From Microcoleus sp. CSU_2_2 (GTDB taxonomy: Bacteria > Cyanobacteriota > Cyanobacteriia > Cyanobacteriales > Microcoleaceae): a DNA stretch of 42,105 bases. Positions 16,247-24,815 of this stretch are shown here, in pieces (positions within the stretch are counted from its first letter, which is position 1; each line of letters begins with the position of its first letter). The notes beneath the pieces were generated by a model, which had not been told where the DNA came from, ran no database searches, and saw nothing but the letters and a program-made list of their open reading frames with translations. The translations under genes and the position numbers were made by a program. Location of the stretch: positions 1-42,105 of the forward strand of contig JAAUPI010000015.1 in the NCBI GenBank assembly GCA_012035135.1, in the 5' to 3' direction.

Positions 16247-16606
16247 GGTTAACCGTTGCAGGAAATTCCTACTCATCAATAAATCAAAGTCATTTTGCAG
16301 CGATTTGCGCACCTGAGCGAATAACTTTTCTGCCAAGAGTTTGTCTAAATCGGCATCGGTAATCGTAGTTATTTGTTTTTGCAAACAATGCCGCCACTCT
16401 TGAACAGATACATTCCATTTGGTTAACCAATATATCCCTCGTCGCTGTACAGCCAACTTACCAAAACCCAAAACCTGATGGCACGGGTGAGATTCTACAT
16501 TTGGTCTAGAGTTCCGTTGGCGAAATCCTGTAACAGCCTGGGTTGTGGGGGATTGCGAAAAGTTACGTTCACTGTCCGTTGATGAATTTATGTTGTGTTT
16601 TTTAAA
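16235..16606 (-). pseudogene. unrecognised coding fragment without start codon
   Basis: A frame of 123 codons on the minus strand opens after a TAG (16607-16609) and ends at TAG 16235-16237. Only the second half could be translated conventionally, from a TTG at 16469-16471 (78 aa: MGFGKLAVQRRGIYWLTK…). The upstream 45 codons read naturally (…TTQAVTGFRQRN…SHPCHQVLGFGK) but hold no ATG or GTG start, so this looks like the C-terminal part of a decayed gene. The second half is helical with acidic stretches (ITDADLDKLLAEKLFAQV). I do not recognise the family. It lies immediately upstream of the CRISPR operon, on the opposite strand. Confidence 0.4.
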
Positions 16607-16780
16607 CTAGTAAATATCGAACAGGGTATTTCCTATAGGATTTAATAATTGAGAAAAGTAAAGGCAAATAGTGTGTTAAGTTGCTTTCCTGCTGGAAGTG
16701 GGCGATCGCACATCACACTTCATTCCAAAATTACCTGTTGAAAGGTAGTTCGTTGAAATCTTTTCAAGGAGCAAACAAAC

Positions 16781-17995
16781 ATGAGTATTCCAGAGCAATA
16801 TAAAGTTAATCACTTGTTTGTGTTGGTTGGTGAAAACTCTTTGCCCAACTATGTTGCAGCTCGAACTTTACTGGATGACGGAGGTACAGTTTATCTGGTG
16901 TTTACCAAGAATATAATACCTCAAAAAAATAGCTTACAAGGAGAAGATGGACTTCATAAGCTTCGTATTAAATGCCAGCCTGTCGATCTCAGCGATAATG
17001 AATCTAACGCTCAAGAAATTTACAACCATATTCAGAGTTGGGTTAAGAAGTCAGCCACAGAAGGCAAAGTTGGATTGAACTACACAGGTGGCACTAAAGC
17101 AATGGCTGTCCACGCTTATCGAGCAATTCAGGAACTAAAACCTGATGCTATCTTCAGCTATCTCGATCCACGACGGCTGAAAATGTGGATTAATCAAAGT
17201 CAACAAAAACCTACTGCTTATGATGTGCCACTTCAAGTTTCTCTCTTAGAACTTTTCACCCTACATGGTAAATATTTACTCACAAACTTCCCTCCTCGTT
17301 CTGAACCCTATTTAAAAGAGTTAGCAGCAGAAATTGCTAAACTTCATGAAAATAACGATTCTGAAAAGAAGTGGAAAGAGTGGTGTAACAAACTAAGTCC
17401 AATTGCAGAATTGCAAAATTTATTTCCCACTGCGGGTAATCTTTTAGGTGAATGTCTAGACTTGCCTCAAAATAAATCACTTAAAAATCAAGCAAAAGCA
17501 GATTTTAGCAACTTTAAAGAATTTCATATATGGCTTAACGGCACTTGGTTAGAAAGTTATGTATTGAAGGCAATTCAGGATATAGCGGATGAGATTGACG
17601 TTAAAAAGGAACATATTCAAATGTCATTTAATGTAGTAGATGACAAATCTAAGTTGAATACAACTAATAAAGCAGCAGATGGAAAATTTGAACTTGATAT
17701 TGCCTTCGTCAAAGGATATCAACTCTTTGCTATATCCTGCACTGCCAAAAGCAAAAAAGCAGACTGTAAAGAAAAGCTATTTGAGGCTTATTTACGAGCT
17801 AAAGAGTTAGGTGGTGATGAAGCCAGAGTCGCCTTAGTATGCTGTTATGATGACCCGCAGGAGATTGAAGATGAACTAGCTAGATTTGGCACACGAGATC
17901 CCAAAGTTAAAGTTTTTGGACGCTCTCATCTAGCAAATATCGGTGATGAAATTGTCGCTTGGGTTGATGAGGTAGAACAGGAGGCAAAAGCATGA
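16781..17995 (+). CDS. CARF-domain nuclease of the DUF1887 (Card1/Can2-like) family
   Basis: 404 aa, first gene of the type III-D operon, with AAGGAG ahead of ATG 16781. The N-terminal CARF domain (1-~160) has LVGENSLPNYVAA and the ligand-loop NYTGGTKAMAVHAY (100-113), expected to bind a cyclic oligoadenylate made by Cas10. A helical linker leads to a PD-(D/E)XK-like nuclease domain (about 250-360): GTWLESYV with E258, E304-x-D306 in FELDIAF, and strand LFAISCTAK. In Card1-type enzymes I expect E-x-K on that last strand; here S319-C-T-A-K323 stands in its place, so activity may be altered. The stop overlaps the cas10 start (ATGA). The most likely role is cOA-activated cleavage of nucleic acids during phage infection. 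Confidence 0.85.
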   Translation: MSIPEQYKVNHLFVLVGENSLPNYVAARTLLDDGGTVYLVFTKNIIPQKNSLQGEDGLHKLRIKCQPVDLSDNESNAQEIYNHIQSWVKKSATEGKVGLNYTGGTKAMAVHAYRAIQELKPDAIFSYLDPRRLKMWINQSQQKPTAYDVPLQVSLLELFTLHGKYLLTNFPPRSEPYLKELAAEIAKLHENNDSEKKWKEWCNKLSPIAELQNLFPTAGNLLGECLDLPQNKSLKNQAKADFSNFKEFHIWLNGTWLESYVLKAIQDIADEIDVKKEHIQMSFNVVDDKSKLNTTNKAADGKFELDIAFVKGYQLFAISCTAKSKKADCKEKLFEAYLRAKELGGDEARVALVCCYDDPQEIEDELARFGTRDPKVKVFGRSHLANIGDEIVAWVDEVEQEAKA

Positions 17996-19686
17996 GTAAT
18001 TATGTAGTGACACTCCTAGATACTACTGGGATTCAATCTTATATCTTCAACAGTAACCGCTTGCGAGAAAATATTGGAGCTTCTTACCTGATTAGTCAAG
18101 CAACTGGTGACTTAGATCCCAATACAGATGACTGGGTAAAGAAACAACTCGAACAATTAGGAGTTCCTAAAAATAGACAACAAGAACCCATAAAAGATAG
18201 TGGATTAAATGCAGAATTAGTCTATGCAGGTGGCGGTAATGCCATGTTGTTGTTCAAGTCGATGGATATTGCTAAAGACTTTACTCGTAAGTTAAGCCGG
18301 CAAATTCTAGAACACGCACCAGGGCTAAATATTGTTGCTGCTCATGATGATTTTGATTGGAAGAATGATTGCTTGTACGAAAAGGTCAAAAAACTTCAGA
18401 GCGAAGAATTAGAGAAGCAAAAAAGAGCCAGAATCCCATCAGCACCTTTACTGGGGTTAGGTGTTACAGCATTTTGTAACTCAACTCAGTTACCCGCTGT
18501 TACTACTAACGAAGGGTATATTAAAGATATTGATGAGGAAGATATCTGTTTGGTTTCTAGAGAAACTGAAGCAAAATTAAAAGTAGTTTCATCAAAACAT
18601 GGCGAACCTGCCAATCAATCTCTCAAAACCAGATTTGCAGATGTTTTACACCAGACAGATTATCAATTTCCCTACCGCATGGATCATTTAGGTCGATCGA
18701 GAGGCGAAAGCAGTTATTATGCGGTGATTCATGCTGATGGAAATGGCATGGGAGAGCGCTTTAAAGAATATGGCAAAAATAGTCGCAACAACTGCGATTA
18801 TGTTAACCGAATGCGTGGACTCTCTAACTCTGTTAACCAAGCAAGTTTGGCAGCAGTTAAGAAAGTTGTGAGGGTTCTAATTAACTCGATAGATTCAGAG
18901 GGTAAAGTCATGGGAAAGTTCCCTATCTTTACTCAAGATGGAACTCCTTACTTACCATTTCGTCCCCTTGTTTATGGTGGCGACGATGTTACTTTTGTTT
19001 GCGATGGTAGGTTGGGACTGGCGTTAGCAACAATCTATTTACAAGCGTTGCAAGAGCCACTGTTAGATGATGGAAAACAGATGACAGCTTGTGCAGGGGT
19101 TTGTATTGTGAAATCTCACTATCCCTTTGCAAGAGCTTATGCTTTGAGTGAAGCTTTGTGTAACAACGCTAAAAAGTTTATTCGAGAACAAAAGCAAGAC
19201 TGGGGAAAAGAGTTTTCAGGAATTGATTGGCAGATTGCTGCAAGCGGTTTATTTGGCACTATTGGAGATATTCGCCAGCGAGAATATCAAGTTGTTACAG
19301 GCGATTTAACCATGCGTCCAGTTCTGATTCAAGAAGAAGAAAATGAGTGGCGTACTTGGTCTAACTTTATTAGCGCAGTTGAATGTTTCAACGGTTATCG
19401 AGATGAGCAAGAATGTCAAGAGTGGAAAGACCGAAAAAACAAGATTATTGCTCTTCGAGAAAAGTTGCGAGAAGGTCAAAAAGCAACTAAGCAATTTCGG
19501 AAAGCTTATCGGATCGATCGCTTACCTCTGATGAAAGGTGGTGATGAAATTGCTTTAGGAGAAACTGGCTGGACAGAAAAACATTGCGGATATTTTGATG
19601 CAATTGAAGCAATGGATTTTTATTTTCCCTTAAATCAAGGAGTGTCAGATGATTGTTTACAAGCTGAAAATCAAGCTGTTGAGTGA
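17992..19686 (+). CDS. cas10: Cas10, HD-less, with intact GGDD palm
   Basis: 564 aa, the large subunit of the type III effector. It starts directly with the first palm domain (MSNYVVTLLDTTGIQSYIF), with YAGGGNAMLLF at about 78-88, and so lacks the N-terminal HD nuclease of classic Csm1/Cmr2. The second palm has AVIHADGNGMGERF (244-257, D249) and the catalytic G329-G330-D331-D332 in VYGGDDVTF, so cyclic oligoadenylate synthesis should be possible. The C-terminal helical part ends at 19686. At this size and without HD it fits type III-D Cas10. It overlaps the upstream CARF gene by 4 bp and the next cas7 gene by 38 bp. Confidence 0.93.
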   Translation: MSNYVVTLLDTTGIQSYIFNSNRLRENIGASYLISQATGDLDPNTDDWVKKQLEQLGVPKNRQQEPIKDSGLNAELVYAGGGNAMLLFKSMDIAKDFTRKLSRQILEHAPGLNIVAAHDDFDWKNDCLYEKVKKLQSEELEKQKRARIPSAPLLGLGVTAFCNSTQLPAVTTNEGYIKDIDEEDICLVSRETEAKLKVVSSKHGEPANQSLKTRFADVLHQTDYQFPYRMDHLGRSRGESSYYAVIHADGNGMGERFKEYGKNSRNNCDYVNRMRGLSNSVNQASLAAVKKVVRVLINSIDSEGKVMGKFPIFTQDGTPYLPFRPLVYGGDDVTFVCDGRLGLALATIYLQALQEPLLDDGKQMTACAGVCIVKSHYPFARAYALSEALCNNAKKFIREQKQDWGKEFSGIDWQIAASGLFGTIGDIRQREYQVVTGDLTMRPVLIQEEENEWRTWSNFISAVECFNGYRDEQECQEWKDRKNKIIALREKLREGQKATKQFRKAYRIDRLPLMKGGDEIALGETGWTEKHCGYFDAIEAMDFYFPLNQGVSDDCLQAENQAVE

Positions 19687-20311
19687 TACCACTTTTGGAC
19701 GGGGAGATGGTGTAGCGGGTTTAGTTGACCAAGAAGTTGAACATGACTCCTTTGGATTCCCTTATCTTCGAGGACGAACTTTAAAAGGATTGCTCAGTGA
19801 GGAATGCGATAATTTAATTGCTGTTTTATCTCCTCATAGCGTTCGTAAACGTTGGGAGTCAGTTGCTTGCACTCTATTTGGTAAACCTGGCAGTACCCTT
19901 GAAACAATTTCCCAAATGCAAGTTGGTGATGCTTGTTTGTCAGAGGATTTGCGACAAGCAGTTGCATACCAATTAAAGCGACTGGACAATAAATTAATGC
20001 GGGTTGACATTCTGGAATCTCTGACAGCTATTCGTCGTCAAACTGCGATCGATTCCACAACCGGAGTAGCGGACGAAACAAGTTTACGTTCTGCTCGTGT
20101 AGTATTGCGCGAATTAGAATTTACTGCCAACTTAAGTTTTGAAGTACAACCAGGTCGATGTGCTTTAACTTTGTTATCTGTTGGAACTTTAGCACTGCGA
20201 CGAGTGGGAAGTAACAGAAATCGAGGACTAGGATACATCCAATGTCAGTTGTTTGAACCAGACAATAAAAATATTACGAGTGATTTTGTTCAAGATTTTG
20301 GTGCAGTTTAA
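19649..20311 (+). CDS. cas7: Cas7 (Csm3-like RAMP), single domain
   Basis: 220 aa. Backbone subunit of the effector complex. It has the Cas7 N-terminal loop GRGDGVAGLVDQEVEHD, in which D27 is the candidate target-RNA-cleaving aspartate, FPYLRGRTLKGLL (the conserved helix), a middle segment RRQTAIDSTTGVADETSLR, and a C-terminal glycine-rich loop NRNRGLGYIQC. ATG 19649 is preceded by AAGGAG and lies inside the cas10 3' end. It is encoded separately from csx10, 11 bp downstream, whereas III-D variants such as Synechocystis III-Dv have these fused. Confidence 0.9.
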   Translation: MIVYKLKIKLLSDTTFGRGDGVAGLVDQEVEHDSFGFPYLRGRTLKGLLSEECDNLIAVLSPHSVRKRWESVACTLFGKPGSTLETISQMQVGDACLSEDLRQAVAYQLKRLDNKLMRVDILESLTAIRRQTAIDSTTGVADETSLRSARVVLRELEFTANLSFEVQPGRCALTLLSVGTLALRRVGSNRNRGLGYIQCQLFEPDNKNITSDFVQDFGAV

Positions 20312-20322
20312 GGAGGTAAGAA

Positions 20323-21933
20323 ATGAAAGCAATTACTTTTTTATTGAAGACCGAACAACCTCTCCTTGCCACTTCTTTTCAAGGCGATCCAAACAGTGAT
20401 GTTTCCTATCCCTACATTCCAGGTAGTATGATTCGAGGTGCGTTGATTAGTCGATATTTGAAGTTACCAGGAAAACAAAATTTAGATATTGTAGCTGATG
20501 GAATTTCTAGACGTTTGTTTTTTGATGGGACTACTCGTTATTTAAATGCTTATCCTAACAGTCAGGAAAATTTGCGATCGCTCCCTACTTTACTGTCTTG
20601 GCGTAAGGAAAAAGGTAAGGAATTGAAAGACGCAAAAGACAAAATAGATGTATATGACTGGAGTGTATCTAAAGATAATGATGATTTACAATCTCCTAAA
20701 TCCCTAAACGAACCCTTTTGGGTAGAAGATGGGAAAAATATTAGGTTGTACAGTGTCGATCGCCGAATTAACATTCATAATTTGCGCGATCGCCGTAAAG
20801 GTCGTTCAGCTTCAGATAAATTACATCCTACAACTCGGCAAGTTATAGAAGAAAGAGATGGTGAAATATTCCGCTACGATGCCATAGATGTAGGACAAAC
20901 TTTTCAAGGTGTCATTCTATATGAGGAAGTTGACGAAAAAATAATCCAAGAATTGCTGAATATTCCCGATATTTGGTTGGGCGGATCGAGAAGTGCTGGT
21001 TATGGTCATGTCAAGATTAGTGACCTTAAAATTAACGATAGTTGGAGTGAAATAAGAACTTCACCTAAAAAAAGAACTAGCGACAATCTCATCATTACTC
21101 TTCTTAGCGATCTGATTATTCGCGATGACTGCGGACAATATGCTGCCATTCCTCCAACTGATTTAATTGCAGAGTTTTCAGGAAAACAATCTGAAGAGTT
21201 AAAAACGTCACTGAATGAATATAAAACCTACATGGATAGTGTGTTTGTTGGTGGCTTTAACCGAAAATGGGGGCTACCTTTGACCCAAGTAATAGCTGTG
21301 AAAGCAGGTAGCGTTTTTGTTTATGAAGGTGTATCAGTTACTCCGGATCAAATTCACCAACTAGAAACAACAGGCATTGGAGAAAGAAAAGTAGAAGGGT
21401 TTGGTCGAGTAGCAATTAATTGGCGTGTAGACAACAATCAATTTACAGCTAGGAAACCAGAACTTAAGACATATACTAAACGAAATCAGCCTCAACTGAA
21501 AGAATCTCATGATTTAGCACGCCAGATGGCAGAACGAATATTACGCCAAAAGTTAGAAGAATTACTTCTCGATCGAGTGGAAGAGTTTAGGATAAATCCC
21601 AATCGCATGACCAATAGTCAGTTATCTCGATTGATTATCGTAGCCAGACAATCTCTAGATATTAATAGCCGTCTACCTCTCGATCGCCTTTTAGAAAATC
21701 TCCCCTCAAACGCTCGTAGTAAGTACGAACGTACAAAAGTAGATGGTCAGTTATTAAAACAGAAAATACAAGATTGGTTGGAGCATCCTAGAAGCTGGAT
21801 TGAGGGTCATTTAGAAGCTGTAGCGATCGCTAATGAAACAGCAATTTTAACTGATGAGTTAGCACTAGAATACACCCTGCGCCTCATCATGGCTATAGCT
21901 AAAAATGCAACTAAGGAGAAACCTAATGAGTGA
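20323..21933 (+). CDS. csx10: Csx10 (Cas5 group) with helical C-terminal, possibly Cas11-like, extension
   Basis: 536 aa, AAGGAGG before ATG 20323. Two RAMP-type domains: residues 1-245 with SYPYIPGSMIRGALISRYL (28-46) and a glycine-rich loop WLGGSRSAGYGHV (218-230), and residues 255-370 with GGFNRKWGLPL (310-320) and a second glycine-rich loop GIGERKVEGFGRV (351-363). This two-domain form is that of Csx10, the Cas5 equivalent of type III-D that holds the crRNA 5' handle. Residues about 390-536 are wholly helical and charged (RQMAERILRQKLEELLLDRV…), which could be a fused small subunit (Cas11); no separate cas11 gene is present. The fusion reading is inference. Confidence 0.85.
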   Translation: MKAITFLLKTEQPLLATSFQGDPNSDVSYPYIPGSMIRGALISRYLKLPGKQNLDIVADGISRRLFFDGTTRYLNAYPNSQENLRSLPTLLSWRKEKGKELKDAKDKIDVYDWSVSKDNDDLQSPKSLNEPFWVEDGKNIRLYSVDRRINIHNLRDRRKGRSASDKLHPTTRQVIEERDGEIFRYDAIDVGQTFQGVILYEEVDEKIIQELLNIPDIWLGGSRSAGYGHVKISDLKINDSWSEIRTSPKKRTSDNLIITLLSDLIIRDDCGQYAAIPPTDLIAEFSGKQSEELKTSLNEYKTYMDSVFVGGFNRKWGLPLTQVIAVKAGSVFVYEGVSVTPDQIHQLETTGIGERKVEGFGRVAINWRVDNNQFTARKPELKTYTKRNQPQLKESHDLARQMAERILRQKLEELLLDRVEEFRINPNRMTNSQLSRLIIVARQSLDINSRLPLDRLLENLPSNARSKYERTKVDGQLLKQKIQDWLEHPRSWIEGHLEAVAIANETAILTDELALEYTLRLIMAIAKNATKEKPNE

Positions 21934-23518
21934 CGAGCGCTTAAAAAGAAATCAACGCCATATCGTAGAACGAATAGTTATTCGAGGAACCTTGATATTA
22001 GATACTCCCACCTGTTTAGGTAGTGGGGATGCTGATGGTTCCACCGATATGATGTTGGCACGAGACAGTATTAGCTCTCATGCTTTACTTACGGGTGCAT
22101 CTATTGCAGGTGCATTGAGAAATTATGTCCATGAACATGAACATGGCTATGGACAAGATGAGCAAAATCACAGCCTATCTACTTCTCTATTCGGAGGAAT
22201 GTCTAAAGATGATGATGGTAATCAAAGTCCTTTAATTATCAATGACTCAATTAGCAGTAAAATTCCCAAAACAGAATTAAGAGATGGAGTCAAAATCAAT
22301 AGCAATACAGGAACAGCAGAAGAAAAAGAAAAATATGACCTAGAATTACTGCAAGCTGGTACAGAATTTCCTTTATGTTTTGAATTGTTGATTGAGAGAG
22401 AAGCTAATCAGGCTGATTTACTAAAAGGATTAGCGATCGCACTCTCCGGTTTAGAACAAGGTGAAATCAGCCTGGGAATGAAAAAACGGCGCGGTTTTGG
22501 TCGCTGTCATATTGAAAAATGGCAAATTTGGCAGTTCGATTTGACTAAAGATGACCAGAGATTGCAATGGTTAACGTTTGAACATTGGCAAACAGGATTA
22601 TTACCACATTACCCAACTTATCTATCAATTAAAGAAGCATTTGAAAAAGCAGGAATTCAGTTGGATATAAATGAAGAAGATAAGCGCGATCGCTTCACCA
22701 TCAACGCAACATTTCAATTAGTGGGTTCTCTTCTCATTCGTTCCGGTCAAGATTCAACTGGACGCGCTCCCGATGTTGTACATTTAAAGTCTTGTCGATT
22801 AGTTAGCCAAGAAATCAAATGGCTATTTGATAAGTCTATACACATTATAGGATCGTTGCCGCAACAAATAGATTTATGGGGGTCTGAAAATCTGGAGTTA
22901 TTCTTATTGGCGTATTCTCTTTTAAAACCAAAAGTCTTGAAGTCTATTCTATCAGGTACGAGTTTAGCTGGAGTATTGCGCCATCGAGCCGAACGGATTG
23001 TCCATACATTGGGAAGTTGTTCGCCAATTGTTGATAAGTTATTTGGTTATGTTGTTGGGAAGCAATCGCAAGCTAGCCGTTTAGTTGTCCACGAGAAAGT
23101 TATTGAAAACGCAACTGACTTAGTACAAAATCGGATTGCGATCGACCGTTTCACCGGAGGTGCATATCACGGTGCATTATTCGACGAACAACCGATATTT
23201 GGCAGTGATAAAACCATTGTTACCATTGAACTTGAGTTACGCAATCCAAAAGAGTATGAAATTGGATTGCTGTTACTCTTGTTGAAAGATTTATGGACGA
23301 GCGATTTACCTGTTGGTGGTGAAAGCAGTATTGGAAGAGGTAGATTACAGGGAAAAGAAGCTACTTTAACTTGGGAAAAACAGAATAAGGAGTGGAAAAT
23401 TTCTCAATCGGCTCCAGAGCAACAAATTCAAGTAAGTGGTTCTAACAAACAAGATTTAGAAGACTATGTTGAAGCTTTTGTTAAACATCCTCAAGAAGAG
23501 GTAAAGGAAGATGCCTAA
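21926..23518 (+). CDS. Cas7-2x: double Cas7 RAMP protein
   Basis: 530 aa from ATG 21926, preceded by AAGGAG and overlapping the csx10 stop by 8 bp; an earlier in-frame start at 21905 lies inside csx10 and is not preferred. Two Cas7 units in tandem. Unit 1 (about 14-205) has the loop CLGSGDADGSTDMMLARD with candidate catalytic D41, then LLTGASIAGALRNYV, and the glycine-rich loop MKKRRGFGRCHI. Unit 2 (about 257-500) has LLIRSGQDSTGRAPDVVHL with D283, then LSGTSLAGVLRHRAERI, and GGESSIGRGRL. Each unit probably cleaves target RNA at one site, giving two adjacent backbone positions from one chain, as in III-D2/III-Dv systems. Confidence 0.88.
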   Translation: MSDERLKRNQRHIVERIVIRGTLILDTPTCLGSGDADGSTDMMLARDSISSHALLTGASIAGALRNYVHEHEHGYGQDEQNHSLSTSLFGGMSKDDDGNQSPLIINDSISSKIPKTELRDGVKINSNTGTAEEKEKYDLELLQAGTEFPLCFELLIEREANQADLLKGLAIALSGLEQGEISLGMKKRRGFGRCHIEKWQIWQFDLTKDDQRLQWLTFEHWQTGLLPHYPTYLSIKEAFEKAGIQLDINEEDKRDRFTINATFQLVGSLLIRSGQDSTGRAPDVVHLKSCRLVSQEIKWLFDKSIHIIGSLPQQIDLWGSENLELFLLAYSLLKPKVLKSILSGTSLAGVLRHRAERIVHTLGSCSPIVDKLFGYVVGKQSQASRLVVHEKVIENATDLVQNRIAIDRFTGGAYHGALFDEQPIFGSDKTIVTIELELRNPKEYEIGLLLLLLKDLWTSDLPVGGESSIGRGRLQGKEATLTWEKQNKEWKISQSAPEQQIQVSGSNKQDLEDYVEAFVKHPQEEVKEDA

Positions 23519-24116
23519 ACCATATTGCGAACAACTAGAAGATTGTCAAACAATCACAGATAACGTGAGTTTGTATGATTGGTTGCAACGTAAAGCACAG
23601 AAAAAGCATTTAACCTATTTGTTGGCTCATGCTGATGATGGTGTAATCTGGGGAATATTTGACAATAACGGTAATTTAACTACAGCAAACCCACCTAAAG
23701 ATTTGTTTCCAAATTCAGAAGAGTTGTTTCCCAAGTACAAGCTTCCTATTTTGCGATCGCACACTATTCAACAATGTCGAATATTCGGGGAAAATGCTGA
23801 GGTTATGCTCTGGAAAGTCGGTAAAAATTGGAATGCACGTCTAATTCAAGATGACAATAAACCAGAATGCCTTCCAGATGAAGATCAAATCCTTTGGGGA
23901 ACTCAAGTAGAAAAGGAGTCAAATGGATTTAGTTTAGTTTCAGATGGTTCTCAAGGATTAAAACACGCTGTACCTTTAACTGGAATTACTTTTAATGGTA
24001 AAGATTCTCGCCCCTTACGTTTGAAAGTACGTCATTATATTGATTATGATGAGAGCGGTGTAGCCAGAATTTATCTGAGTCGCCTGGTAGATTTATATTC
24101 TCATCCAAAAAAGTAG
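23511..24116 (+). CDS. csx19: Csx19, type III-D accessory subunit
   Basis: 201 aa, start ATG 23511 overlapping the Cas7-2x stop by 8 bp. The sequence (LYDWLQRKAQKKHLTYLLAH near the N-terminus, then ADDGVIWGIFD, QQCRIFGENAEVMLWKV, NWNARLI and a C-terminal RLKVRHYIDYDESGVARIYLSRL) fits the Csx19/TIGR03984-type family, a hallmark of subtype III-D. In the Synechocystis III-Dv complex Csx19 is a structural component, without known catalysis. Its presence is the strongest single argument for the III-D assignment. It is the last gene of the tightly overlapping block; a 72-bp gap follows. Confidence 0.85.
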   Translation: MPKPYCEQLEDCQTITDNVSLYDWLQRKAQKKHLTYLLAHADDGVIWGIFDNNGNLTTANPPKDLFPNSEELFPKYKLPILRSHTIQQCRIFGENAEVMLWKVGKNWNARLIQDDNKPECLPDEDQILWGTQVEKESNGFSLVSDGSQGLKHAVPLTGITFNGKDSRPLRLKVRHYIDYDESGVARIYLSRLVDLYSHPKK

Positions 24117-24188
24117 ATTTTAGTAACCAGTTATGTAATTTCAAAAACACTTGTTAAAATAGGAATACATTGCATCAAGGAGCAAATT

Positions 24189-24776
24189 ATGATCGCCAAT
24201 CGCGAACACTATCAAAAAATGACGGCGGAAGAATACCTAGAATGGGAAGCAAAGCAAGAATTTCGCCATGAATATATTGACGGAGAAATTGTAGCGATGA
24301 CAGGAGGATCTCTACCTCATAATGATATTGCTCTTAACTTCTACAGGGCTTTATATCCTCATGTGCGTCAGAGAGACTGTCGAGTTAATGTGTCAGATGC
24401 GAAAGTTCAAGCTCGTAAAAATAGTCGCTATTTCTATCCCGACTTAGTTGTCAGTTGCGATTCTGATGATTTGAAAGCTCGCGATTTTATTCAAAACCCG
24501 ACAGTTATTGTTGAGGTGCTTTCTCCGAGTACAGCAAATTACGATCGCACCAAAAAACTCAAGTATTATCGCCAAATTCCGAGCTTGCAAGAATATGTAT
24601 TAGTTGATTCAGAAGAAATAACAGTTGAAGTTTATCGTCGGGGTGAAGGCAAAATGTGGCTTTACTATCCGTATGAAGCTGGGGAGACGATCGAGCTAGA
24701 AAGTATTGAATTTGAATGTGCGATCGACCTTCTATATGAAGGGGTTAGTTTTCAGCCAGAGTCAGAAGATAAATAG
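24189..24776 (+). CDS. Uma2-family (DUF820) PD-(D/E)XK endonuclease-like protein within the cas operon
   Basis: 195 aa, AAGGAG before ATG 24189. Typical Uma2 features: MTAEEYLEWEAKQEFRHEYIDGEIVAMTGG at the N-terminus (first and last parts diagnostic), YFYPDLVVSC with the PD motif, and TVIVEVLSPSTANYDRTKKLKYY with the E-x-x core. These nuclease-fold proteins are present in dozens of copies in filamentous cyanobacteria, function largely unknown. It is inserted between csx19 and the last RAMP gene, in the same direction, with its own leader (a TAAAAT box about 35 bp upstream). It may be a passenger; two other Uma2 genes lie at 31.6 and 35.3 kb. Confidence 0.88.
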   Translation: MIANREHYQKMTAEEYLEWEAKQEFRHEYIDGEIVAMTGGSLPHNDIALNFYRALYPHVRQRDCRVNVSDAKVQARKNSRYFYPDLVVSCDSDDLKARDFIQNPTVIVEVLSPSTANYDRTKKLKYYRQIPSLQEYVLVDSEEITVEVYRRGEGKMWLYYPYEAGETIELESIEFECAIDLLYEGVSFQPESEDK

Positions 24777-24815
24777 AGATTAAGTTAATTCAATGAATCA
24801 TCAGGAGATTGAACT

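Noticed and set aside
24264-24710. Antisense frames in cas and Uma2 genes as extra genes
   Set aside because: They are shadows of strongly coding genes on the other strand, with no ribosome sites of their own.
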